A stretch of DNA of 5,116 bases from Desulfobacteraceae bacterium (GTDB lineage: Bacteria; Desulfobacterota; Desulfobacteria; Desulfobacterales; Desulfosarcinaceae): contig JALVQM010000174.1 in assembly GCA_027025615.1 (NCBI GenBank), forward strand, positions 702-5,817. Direction: 5' to 3'. Every line of letters begins with the position of its first letter. The stretch's first letter is position 1. Shown here piece after piece: positions 1-5,116 of the stretch. The notes beneath the pieces were generated by a model. That model worked only from the letters and a program-made list of their open reading frames with translations, was not told the DNA's origin and made no database searches. The position numbers were made by a program, and so were the translations under genes.

Positions 1-9
1 TACAACAAA

Positions 10-31
10 GAAGCCTTTAGGCTTTGGCTTC
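10..31 (-). terminator. Weak candidate terminator after the glycosyltransferase gene
   Basis: Read on the minus strand, GAAGCC (31-26) and GGCTTC (15-10) form perfect 6-bp arms around a 10-base loop. A competing smaller hairpin, AAGCC-TAAA-GGCTT (24-11), uses the same 3' arm. The hairpin lies about 28 bases past the glycosyltransferase stop codon and is followed by TTTGTTGT, a T-rich but interrupted tract. Position and orientation suit a factor-independent terminator, but the stem is short and the tract imperfect, so termination may be partial. The window ends immediately beyond, so the next gene cannot be seen. Confidence 0.35.
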
Positions 32-58
32 CAAAATCCAACAACTGGTCAATTCTTT

Positions 59-991
59 TCATTTCAACCATTCCTGCCTGCGCTTCCAGACCTCCCCCCA
101 TACCTGTTGCGCTTGTGACGAAGATTGCCTGCCAAGGAGGCTCAGCAGGGTATGCGCACTATATCGAGAAAGCGGCCAGAAGGCAAGCAGCGCTACACCG
201 GTCGGGGCTGCATAAACAGGGAAGTGCCTACGAATAAGCAGCATTTTTGCCTTGATGAGCCGGACCAGTTTATCGGCACGGACTGTTTCAGAGGCACCCC
301 CGTAGTGTATAATGGTTGCCTCGGAAGTTATCATGGGCTGGGCACCAAGTTTTTTTGCCCTCAGGCAGAGGTCGGCTTCCTCACCATACATGAAAAAATC
401 CGGGTGAAAACCGTCAAGCTGCTTCCATAGATCATGCTTGATTAAAAAAAAGCAGCCGGAAACAATATCCACTTTTCGAATTCCACCCCTGTTCCAGCTC
501 CCCATGCCTTCCGGGTTGAACAGGCTGGATTTCCTGAACAGGGAAGACAAACCTGAAGCCTGGCATGCCAGGCTCCAGATTGTTTGCCTTTTCCAGCATG
601 AGGATGGATTAAGGGATCTGTCTTTAAACAGAGTCTTCCCTCCCCAGATACCTGCTCCCGGGTGAGACGTTGCAAAGGCAACGAGTTTATCAATTGCGCC
701 ATCAAGGACCACGGTATCCGGGTTCAGAAGCAACAGGTAATCACCTGTTGCCTTGTGTGCGGCAAGATTATTGCCACCGGCAAAACCTTTGTTTTTTTTG
801 GAGACAATAAGGTCGACCCGGTTGTTAAATTCCTCAGCTATGGCCCGAGCAGATTGGTCCTCGGAAGCATTGTCCAGCACAATGAGTTCAAATTTCGTAT
901 CCTTTGTTTCCTTGAAAACAGAACGCAGACACTCCAGTGTAAGCCGGCAGGTGTTGAAGTTAATTACAATAATTGAGAGTTGCGGGCGCAC
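59..991 (-). CDS. Family 2 glycosyltransferase, WbbL/rhamnosyltransferase-like
   Basis: A 310-residue glycosyltransferase with a GT-A fold signature, predicted to move a sugar from a nucleotide donor to a lipid-linked acceptor at the cytoplasmic face of the inner membrane. Visible motifs, in order: SIIVINFN (6-13), the opening strand of the nucleotide-binding fold; ELIVLDNASED (35-45); NKGFAGGNN (67-75); LLLLNPDT (86-93), where NPD-T takes the place of the metal-binding DXD; SGCFFLIK (178-185); FFMYGEEADLCLR (199-211), matching the EDxDLCxR acceptor/catalytic-base segment; and IIHYGG (227-232). This order and the length of about 300 residues are typical of WbbL-type rhamnosyltransferases, though the sugar cannot be read from sequence. 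Residues 260-288 are hydrophobic with aromatic residues and may dock on the membrane. The start is GTG at 991, chosen because it places the first strand at the usual distance; no clear Shine-Dalgarno precedes it and the frame is open further upstream with non-coding-looking codons. It lies 240 bases after the discoidin gene. Confidence 0.93.
   Translation of the reverse strand: MRPQLSIIVINFNTCRLTLECLRSVFKETKDTKFELIVLDNASEDQSARAIAEEFNNRVDLIVSKKNKGFAGGNNLAAHKATGDYLLLLNPDTVVLDGAIDKLVAFATSHPGAGIWGGKTLFKDRSLNPSSCWKRQTIWSLACQASGLSSLFRKSSLFNPEGMGSWNRGGIRKVDIVSGCFFLIKHDLWKQLDGFHPDFFMYGEEADLCLRAKKLGAQPMITSEATIIHYGGASETVRADKLVRLIKAKMLLIRRHFPVYAAPTGVALLAFWPLSRYSAHTLLSLLGRQSSSQAQQVWGEVWKRRQEWLK
557..574. 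repeat. 18-bp perfect palindrome inside the glycosyltransferase gene
   Basis: AGCCTGGCATGCCAGGCT reads identically on both strands. It lies within the glycosyltransferase coding sequence, over codons for roughly LACQAS (residues 141-146). No function is known to me. It may simply be codon-driven coincidence, but at this length it is uncommon in a 5-kb window. Confidence 0.6.
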
Positions 992-1128
992 GGATTTTTT
1001 TGAAGAGAAGTGAAATAGTATGGACCCGGAAAAAGTCCAGATATTTTCAAAGATGGCTAAGTAAAAACATAGATATACAGGTAGTATGTTGTGAATCGCC
1101 CAAGGACACGCGACACAGTAGATCGAAG

Positions 1129-1146
1129 TTTTTACGAGGCCATCAA
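1129..1146. repeat. Possible dispersed repeat motif next to the hairpin
   Basis: The plus strand reads TTTTTACGAGGCCATCAA, and the minus strand begins TTGATGGCCTCG. From memory, closely similar words (TTGATGG-CTCGTAAAAAG) recur between genes in sulfate-reducing deltaproteobacteria/Desulfobacterota, like a MITE or REP-type element. That recollection is not verified here. It directly abuts the long inverted repeat at 1148-1185, so the two may be parts of one element. No transposase or target-site duplication is evident. Confidence 0.35.
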
Positions 1147-1147
1147 A

Positions 1148-1185
1148 TAGTATTCATTGGGCACGGAAGTACCCAATGAATACTA
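1148..1185. repeat. 14-bp perfect inverted repeat, strong intergenic hairpin
   Basis: TAGTATTCATTGGG (1148-1161) and CCCAATGAATACTA (1172-1185) are perfect 14-bp arms around a 10-base centre. On the plus strand the centre can fold further as a C/A mismatch, two base pairs and a GGAA loop, which fits the GNRA tetraloop pattern. It lies about 46 bases past the discoidin stop codon and 157 bases before the glycosyltransferase start. It could act as a transcription terminator or mRNA-stabilising hairpin for the discoidin gene. However, the minus-strand 3' flank is only TTTGATGG, a poor T tract, so a REP/MITE-type element is an equally good reading. Confidence 0.8.
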
Positions 1186-1231
1186 GAGATGGGGGCATGA
1201 TTCAAGAGTTAATAATAAAAAACCATTGTCG

Positions 1232-3079
1232 TTAATATTGTGACCGATAGGTATCCCACATTTCTTGTGTAAACGTCGTCATTGTTCTCCAGCCTGATAC
1301 CTCTCCTGAAACAGTATATCCAAACGGGTCGGGTTTTCCATTTGTTATTGCCATCCACCTGTCTTGGTAATCGAACAAGGCGTCATGGTTCCACAAACCT
1401 TTTGCGTCCATAATACGGGCTGCCAATACAAAGCCACTCCAAGCGGTAGCCGTACAGCATTGACGATATGTTGCATCCCAGGCAGCATCAGACCTTTCAG
1501 GAGAGTATATATGGCGAATACCCCATTCCGGCATTCCTATCAGAGAAGAATTGTAGGATTTGGTCCCTCCACGGGTATCTGGGTTCCAAGATGGGCCGTT
1601 TGTGATATCAACATCATTTTGGGTCACATAAAATGTCTGGTCATCCTCGCCAAAATTGATATAATCCGCTGGAGGGTTGCCATAAGCTCCTGTCAACGCG
1701 TAATCTCCTGATTTTTGCCCTATATTTTTCATGTCCGCCTCGTCAAGCACAAGACCCGCAAAAAGAATCGGCCATTTTCTGCCGCTTGCATGGCCACCAT
1801 TAGCTGGCCAAATAGTAGTTTCTCCGGATTTTATTATGCTATAAAGGTCAATACCAAGTTGAACATAATTGATAAGTAATTGTTGTTTTTCTTCGTTTGT
1901 ATAATTTAATTGTAATGTTAGCGCTCCTATACCGATATCACGAGCTATTTCCCTTCCGTAATCGGGCATATTATTTGCGGGATGAATATATCGCTTTATA
2001 TATCCAGCCAAGTGTTCACCTGTCCATGGTCTTGCAAATAAATCAGCTACAGAAGCCAATGATGGTGCGGATGAAACGGGGGGAAGTTTCTTGAGTAGTG
2101 AATAATTTAATGCGTTAATATTGTATAATTTTCTGTTCGTATCACAATAGCCTGGCCTGAAAGAACCGGCTGGTGGCGCTGAATCAACAACGGTTAAAAT
2201 CGCTGCCTCATTTACATAACTTTTGTTACTTCCTGGTGTTCTGCTCGTTGTGCTTATTAATATGTCTCCAGCTACAATGGTGTGCGGCAGAGATGTTGCG
2301 ATATTTAAGTTTGCGCTATAGGCTGGAGCAGATGTGTGAAAACCTTGGCTGCCTCCAGGGACAGGATTAAGCATGGACCCATTTCCAGAGCCGGTCCATG
2401 CCGGAGAAATAGAATTGATTGTGCACCCTGCAGGGCAGACCACATAATAATCACCATTGGCAAACTGCCCATATTCCACTGATCCGGAAAAATTCCAGGT
2501 GATACTTCCCTTGGAGAGAGAGGTGGTTGTTCCCGTGTCACCCGGTGGAGGAGGTGGTGGATCATCACCGGTCGGTGCTCCTACCATAGCAAATTCGGCG
2601 GGAGGGGCAAGGGCATCGTTGTTGATATCCACTTCGGTTATGCTGTTCCAGCCGTTTGCGGAGTTGCCATGACCAACAAGCCTGACATATCTTGCCTGGG
2701 ACTCCTGAATACTGAACGATTCCTGCTCCAATGTCGAGCCGCTACTGGTTCCGCTGTAGACTGTCTCCCAGGAGCTACGGTCGCCGGAAAGCTGGATGTC
2801 AAACTGTGTTGTCCGTATGTCTCCACGATAAAAGGCAATTAAAACTTTGTTAATTGTCTTGACTGAACCTAAATCAAATTCAATCCATTGACCGTCTCCT
2901 TCCGCCGACCAGCGGGTTGCAAGATCGTTGTCAATGGTATTGGCCGGAACGTTGCCGTCATTTGATGATGCGCTTACCCCAACGATGGACAGTGATTGAG
3001 CCAAGACCGGACTGTTGATGACAACCATTATATGGCAAAGAAAAACAGCTGTGAGTAAAAGTTTAAACGGGGCTCGCAT
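1232..3079 (-). CDS. Secreted discoidin (F5/8 type C) domain protein, possibly polysaccharide-active
   Basis: A predicted 615-residue exported protein. The ATG at 3079 is preferred over an in-frame TTG at 3097 because AGAGG sits eight bases before it and it opens directly into a signal peptide: MRAPFK, a hydrophobic core (7-21), and likely cleavage after VLA (25-27). Residues 29-152 form an F5/8 type C/discoidin jelly roll, with TIDNDLATRWSAEGDGQWIEFDLGS-type signatures and a closing ARYVRLVGHGNS; such domains usually bind sugars. An acidic, proline-rich linker (172-181, six consecutive prolines) leads to a second, probably beta-rich region (about 190-312) with YGQFANGDYYVV, CPAGC and NGSMLNP. 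Residues about 320-615 look mostly helical, with NGGHASGRKWP (427-437), RQCC (539-542) and NHDALFDYQDRW (564-575). I recall similar tails in polysaccharide-locus proteins but know no assigned reaction; a lyase or hydrolase of an alpha/alpha-toroid type is a guess. No PEP-CTERM, LPXTG or membrane anchor is seen at the C-terminus. A sigma-54 promoter lies upstream. Confidence 0.9.
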   Translation of the reverse strand: MRAPFKLLLTAVFLCHIMVVINSPVLAQSLSIVGVSASSNDGNVPANTIDNDLATRWSAEGDGQWIEFDLGSVKTINKVLIAFYRGDIRTTQFDIQLSGDRSSWETVYSGTSSGSTLEQESFSIQESQARYVRLVGHGNSANGWNSITEVDINNDALAPPAEFAMVGAPTGDDPPPPPPGDTGTTTSLSKGSITWNFSGSVEYGQFANGDYYVVCPAGCTINSISPAWTGSGNGSMLNPVPGGSQGFHTSAPAYSANLNIATSLPHTIVAGDILISTTSRTPGSNKSYVNEAAILTVVDSAPPAGSFRPGYCDTNRKLYNINALNYSLLKKLPPVSSAPSLASVADLFARPWTGEHLAGYIKRYIHPANNMPDYGREIARDIGIGALTLQLNYTNEEKQQLLINYVQLGIDLYSIIKSGETTIWPANGGHASGRKWPILFAGLVLDEADMKNIGQKSGDYALTGAYGNPPADYINFGEDDQTFYVTQNDVDITNGPSWNPDTRGGTKSYNSSLIGMPEWGIRHIYSPERSDAAWDATYRQCCTATAWSGFVLAARIMDAKGLWNHDALFDYQDRWMAITNGKPDPFGYTVSGEVSGWRTMTTFTQEMWDTYRSQY

Positions 3080-3084
3080 GGGAA

Positions 3085-3092
3085 TTACCTCT
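3085..3092 (-). promoter_or_regulatory. Ribosome binding site of the discoidin gene
   Basis: The minus strand reads AGAGGTAA here, ending five bases before the ATG at 3079, with eight bases between the GG and the start codon. This is the only good Shine-Dalgarno sequence near the 5' end. It decides for the ATG over the TTG at 3097, which lies upstream of this site. Confidence 0.75.
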
Positions 3093-3151
3093 GTCAAGAA
3101 TAATATAAGTTGATCTTTTTTTATTTGGGTAAAATTACATAAATTTAACTA

Positions 3152-3167
3152 AGCAATTATTATGCCA
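3152..3167 (-). promoter_or_regulatory. Sigma-54 (RpoN) -24/-12 promoter of the discoidin gene
   Basis: The minus strand reads TGGCAT-AATAA-TTGCT. Against the sigma-54 consensus TGGCAC-N5-TTGCW it differs only at the last base of the -24 box, and the invariant GG and GC are separated by exactly ten bases. Taking the C at 3153 as -12 puts transcription start near 3141, giving a leader of about 62 bases before the ATG. The site is intergenic, correctly oriented and close to the gene. A sigma-54 promoter needs an AAA+ activator; its gene and binding site are not identified here. In EPS loci such control is known from the PrsK/PrsR systems that accompany exosortase clusters. Confidence 0.78.
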
Positions 3168-3229
3168 TAGAGAATATGGAATATAAAAGTATATCTGGTT
3201 CAGGAAAAACATGTTCATGAATAGATGTT

Positions 3230-3478
3230 ATGGTTTGCTGCAGGACTGTCTCGACCCTGTTCCTCCCTCTCGCCCCGGTGGACATCCATGCACAAGGAAA
3301 TCCATGGATAAAAAGAAGGTTGAATGGAATATTTCCTTGGGATTCAAAAAGATGGGGATACGATATAGTATCACCTGCGGCCCTAATCACAAAACTGTAT
3401 TCCATGTTTCGCGAACTTGTAAGTTCGGTAGAAGAAAATTATCAGTTAAGGCATTATAAAATGTGGATGCTCAATTGA
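3230..3478 (+). pseudogene. Possible gene remnant or small orphan ORF, unrecognised
   Basis: An 82-codon open frame from ATG 3230 to TGA 3476-3478, on the strand opposite all neighbours. I do not recognise the product. Its C-terminal two thirds look protein-like, with aromatic-rich stretches such as NPWIKRRLNGIFPWD, an amphipathic helix-like LITKLYSMFRELVSSVEENY, and a closing RHYKMWML. The start has no ribosome binding site and a stop codon lies just upstream in frame. An overlapping frame starting at ATG 3211 has a better AGGA spacing but a less protein-like composition. It might be the degraded end of a sugar-locus gene inserted here, or chance. A 247-base frame on the minus strand (3160-3405) competes and overlaps the promoter. 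Confidence 0.2.
3412..3427. repeat. Dyad CGAACTT-GT-AAGTTCG, possible operator
   Basis: Perfect 7-bp arms around a 2-base centre, about 250 bases upstream of the sigma-54 promoter's -24 box. Size and symmetry suit a dimeric regulator site, though it is farther out than the usual 80-200 bases for activator sites. It falls inside the open frame at 3230-3478, so coincidence is possible. Confidence 0.35.
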
Positions 3479-3580
3479 CCCTCCAGTCCTTAACCTCAAA
3501 AGAGAACGAGCGTAACCGGAAAAAGTTTTGGTAAGCTGATACCTGACTAACAATGGGAGTGAAGAGTATATTTTCGATTT

Positions 3581-4831
3581 TCATTTTATGGGTAGTAAGG
3601 AATTTTCATTGCATTCTTTAAAAAAACCAACCATGGCAAGTTGCATATAGAAAAGCATCAGGATCTGGCCTCCGAAATAAGAGACACCCCAGAATGTAAC
3701 GATATGACCAATGATTGAAATACAGAGGCCCCAGGCAATCCAATGGATTGGTTGTTCTGCAAGAATGAGACTGGCTTTTCCGCTGATTTTTACCGCATTA
3801 TAGAGCATGACAATAAAAATAAGTAGTGTAAGAATCCCCCCTCGTACTCCCTCAAGTACATACTGATTTGTGAGATCAAATAACCCCCTTCCCCAATGGG
3901 CAGTTGATTTGACACCAAAAAAAAACCACTCTGATGTATGGTTAATGAATTCATTAAATAAAAAATATCTGAACCACCCTGTTGAGCCGCCGAATATATT
4001 TGCCCGTGCCATTAGATGCCAGACCGGTTTTTCCATGATAAAAAAATGCAATATACCTAACACTAGACAGATACTGGTAAAAATTATCCAACCTTTCTGT
4101 CTGTAACGATAGCATAGCCAAAAAGCGATAATTGCTCCTACTGTTAAGAGGGGAGTGCTTGACGCGCTGAAGTATATCATTAGTCCTGCAGCCCCGATAC
4201 CAATTTTACTTACTCTAGGATTAAATTTTGCTTTCAATGTGGAGTAAAAAAGTGGAAGCATGCTGGCCCAAAAGCAGCCCATTATAATGTAATGCGGGAA
4301 AGCACCGGCGCAGCGAAACCTTCCACGATGAAATCTTGCTCCTGTGGGACCAAAGACTGAAAAAGGACTGCTTTGCCGGAATTTTTCTGCGGCAACAAGG
4401 GGAGCCGAAATAATAGCACAGATGGCAAATATTTTGATTGCCTCTGTAATGTCCTCAAAAGATCGAAAGAAATGACGGAAGAGCCAGTACATACCCAGAC
4501 TGTCATACATAAAACCGCATCGATTGATGAAAGCATTCAGCGTTCCCCATTGTATCGTGTAAATGATGGCATTAGATACGTTCCAGGCAAGGACAAGCTT
4601 GTCAAAACCGTTCCAGCGAATTGCTTCTGCTTCTCCACGAAGCACAATTCTAAGTACACCAGCGAGAACCAGGATACGTAAAACAGTAAAGTCCAGGCTG
4701 CCGATATAGGTTCTCTGATTCATTGGTACCAGGCAGGCAGCCAGAATAAAAGACCAGAGGAGATAGCGTTTGGGGAGAAAAAGACAACTGACAACCAGTA
4801 AAAAAGTTAGAGTTAAGGAGGCAGGTGTCAT
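3581..4831 (-). CDS. O-antigen ligase/polymerase-like polytopic membrane protein
   Basis: A 416-residue inner-membrane protein with roughly ten hydrophobic segments, for example 5-35, 50-64, 78-92, 132-147, 178-196, 209-240, 247-266, 331-347, 363-381 and 386-404. The layout matches the O-antigen ligase/Wzy polymerase superfamily (Wzy_C-type), which transfers or polymerises undecaprenyl-linked glycans on the periplasmic side. Family-like marks are RFRCAGAFPHYIIMG (171-185), resembling the R-x-x-G-F-x-x-P segment; YFSASSTPLL (220-229) at the end of a helix; a large hydrophilic loop (about 267-330) with STGWFRYFLFNEF; and LTNQYVLEGVRGG (320-332), where families usually have H-N-x-(Y/F)-L. The histidine is replaced by threonine. 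Sequence alone does not separate ligase from polymerase. The gene starts at ATG 4831, 21 bases after the preceding stop and in the same frame, with no good Shine-Dalgarno, which suggests translational coupling. It is probably in one transcript with that gene. Confidence 0.85.
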   Translation of the reverse strand: MTPASLTLTFLLVVSCLFLPKRYLLWSFILAACLVPMNQRTYIGSLDFTVLRILVLAGVLRIVLRGEAEAIRWNGFDKLVLAWNVSNAIIYTIQWGTLNAFINRCGFMYDSLGMYWLFRHFFRSFEDITEAIKIFAICAIISAPLVAAEKFRQSSPFSVFGPTGARFHRGRFRCAGAFPHYIIMGCFWASMLPLFYSTLKAKFNPRVSKIGIGAAGLMIYFSASSTPLLTVGAIIAFWLCYRYRQKGWIIFTSICLVLGILHFFIMEKPVWHLMARANIFGGSTGWFRYFLFNEFINHTSEWFFFGVKSTAHWGRGLFDLTNQYVLEGVRGGILTLLIFIVMLYNAVKISGKASLILAEQPIHWIAWGLCISIIGHIVTFWGVSYFGGQILMLFYMQLAMVGFFKECNENSLLPIK

Positions 4832-4852
4832 TATTCGATAGGTGCTTTGGAA

Positions 4853-5116
4853 TTATATTGTCTTTTGTTTCGTTCGCAACTTTTTCACATAAATCCGTTT
4901 TGCAGTTCCAAGAATGGATTTTATTTTTTCTTTGAACGAAAGGCCGTTGAGCCAGTTGGTGAAAAGACAAAAACCGGAATAACATGGATACGGAGCGCGA
5001 AACAATTTCAAAGCCAGAACTTGTCCCCAGAGCCTTGCCCGTGTTTTTTGCAGGTTAGGCTGCGAAGCCGGCAGGACTTCCGCTTTTTTCTTTTCTGCAA
5101 TCAAATACCCTTTTGC
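4853..5116 (-). CDS. C-terminal end of an unidentified protein, cut by the window edge
   Basis: The frame is open from the window end (the first complete codon read is GCA at 5116-5114) to TAA at 4855-4853, giving 87 visible residues. An internal TTG at 5104 could be mistaken for a start, but the frame continues upstream and has no ribosome site there, so this is more likely the tail of a larger protein. The visible part has a lysine-rich stretch (IAEKKKAE), then LWGQVLALKLFRAPYPCYSGFCLFTNWLNGL in outline, and a strongly basic end (KRIYVKKLRTKQK). No family motif is recognised. A basic amphipathic tail and the location suit a glycosyltransferase or other sugar-modifying enzyme, but that is inference from context. 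It is 21 bases from the O-antigen ligase-like gene, so the two are likely in one operon. Confidence 0.7.
   Translation of the reverse strand, partial: AKGYLIAEKKKAEVLPASQPNLQKTRARLWGQVLALKLFRAPYPCYSGFCLFTNWLNGLSFKEKIKSILGTAKRIYVKKLRTKQKTI

Larger units (their letters stand above)
3168..3580. other. Long intergenic region upstream of the sigma-54 promoter
   Basis: About 410 bases without a confident gene. It would hold any activator-binding sites for the sigma-54 promoter. Two dyads are visible: a perfect 10-bp palindrome, ATCCATGGAT (3300-3309), and CGAACTT-GT-AAGTTCG (3412-3427). A protein-like plus-strand frame occupies 3230-3478. I see no convincing terminator for the membrane protein gene that ends at 3581. 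Near 3515-3532 there is only an A/T-rich plus-strand hairpin with two G-U pairs, which would be poorly paired in the minus-strand transcript. Confidence 0.6.

Noticed and set aside
1021..1039. TGGAC/GTCCA hairpin upstream of the glycosyltransferase start
   Set aside because: Arms of only 5 bp and no following T run. It could be a leader hairpin but is not distinguishable from chance.
1159..1174. GG-N10-GC spacing on the minus strand upstream of the glycosyltransferase, possible second sigma-54 promoter
   Set aside because: Apart from the GG and GC the boxes do not match (no TTGC, no TGGCA), and the bases are part of the long inverted repeat.
1232..1300. PEP-CTERM or other sorting signal at the end of the discoidin protein
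   Set aside because: The C-terminus reads EMWDTYRSQY, with no PEP motif, transmembrane helix or basic tail, so exosortase processing is not supported.
2371..2401. 9-bp inverted repeat GCATGGACC/GGTCCATGC with a 13-base loop
   Set aside because: It lies within the discoidin coding sequence, has no T tract, and is explained adequately by the codons of the WTGSGNGSMLNP region.
3092..3097. TTGACA on the minus strand just before the discoidin gene, identical to a sigma-70 -35 box
   Set aside because: No -10-like hexamer occurs 16-18 bases downstream; that position is already inside the coding sequence. It also overlaps the upstream edge of the ribosome site.
3095..3097. TTG as the start of the discoidin gene, giving 621 residues
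   Set aside because: The Shine-Dalgarno sequence lies downstream of this TTG and is correctly spaced for the ATG at 3079, where a standard signal peptide begins.
3160..3405. 81-codon minus-strand open frame in the long gap
   Set aside because: It ends at the sigma-54 promoter, has no ribosome site or recognisable motif, and its composition does not look like a folded protein.

Overview
The window reads as part of a Gram-negative extracellular or surface polysaccharide (EPS/O-antigen type) gene cluster. All four convincing genes are on the minus strand, so transcription runs from high to low coordinates. In that order they are: the C-terminal end of an unidentified protein (4853-5116, cut by the window edge), a polytopic O-antigen ligase/polymerase-like membrane protein (3581-4831), a secreted discoidin-domain protein of about 615 residues (1232-3079), and a WbbL-like family 2 glycosyltransferase (59-991). 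No rRNA, tRNA, CRISPR array, intact insertion sequence or phage gene is visible.

The first two genes are 21 bases apart and are probably cotranscribed. A 501-base gap (3080-3580) follows. It holds a near-consensus sigma-54 (-24/-12) promoter at 3152-3167, aimed at the discoidin gene, so that gene probably has its own regulated transcription unit. The same gap contains two dyads and an 82-codon plus-strand open frame (3230-3478) that may be a gene remnant. The 240-base gap between the discoidin gene and the glycosyltransferase (992-1231) carries a 14-bp perfect inverted repeat with a GNRA-type loop (1148-1185), beside a motif I recall as a dispersed repeat in sulfate-reducing Desulfobacterota-type genomes. 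A weak terminator-like hairpin lies beyond the glycosyltransferase.

Working model (inference): the glycosyltransferase adds a sugar to a lipid-linked repeat unit at the cytoplasmic face of the inner membrane. The O-antigen ligase-like protein polymerises or transfers the glycan on the periplasmic side. The exported discoidin protein binds, and possibly cleaves or modifies, the polymer outside the cytoplasm. A sigma-54 promoter inside an EPS locus resembles the PrsK/PrsR/RpoN-controlled exosortase/PEP-CTERM polysaccharide systems, but no exosortase, PEP-CTERM tail or Prs gene is in this window. The taxonomic guess (Desulfobacterota or similar, moderate GC) rests on gene style and the remembered repeat motif, and is weak.
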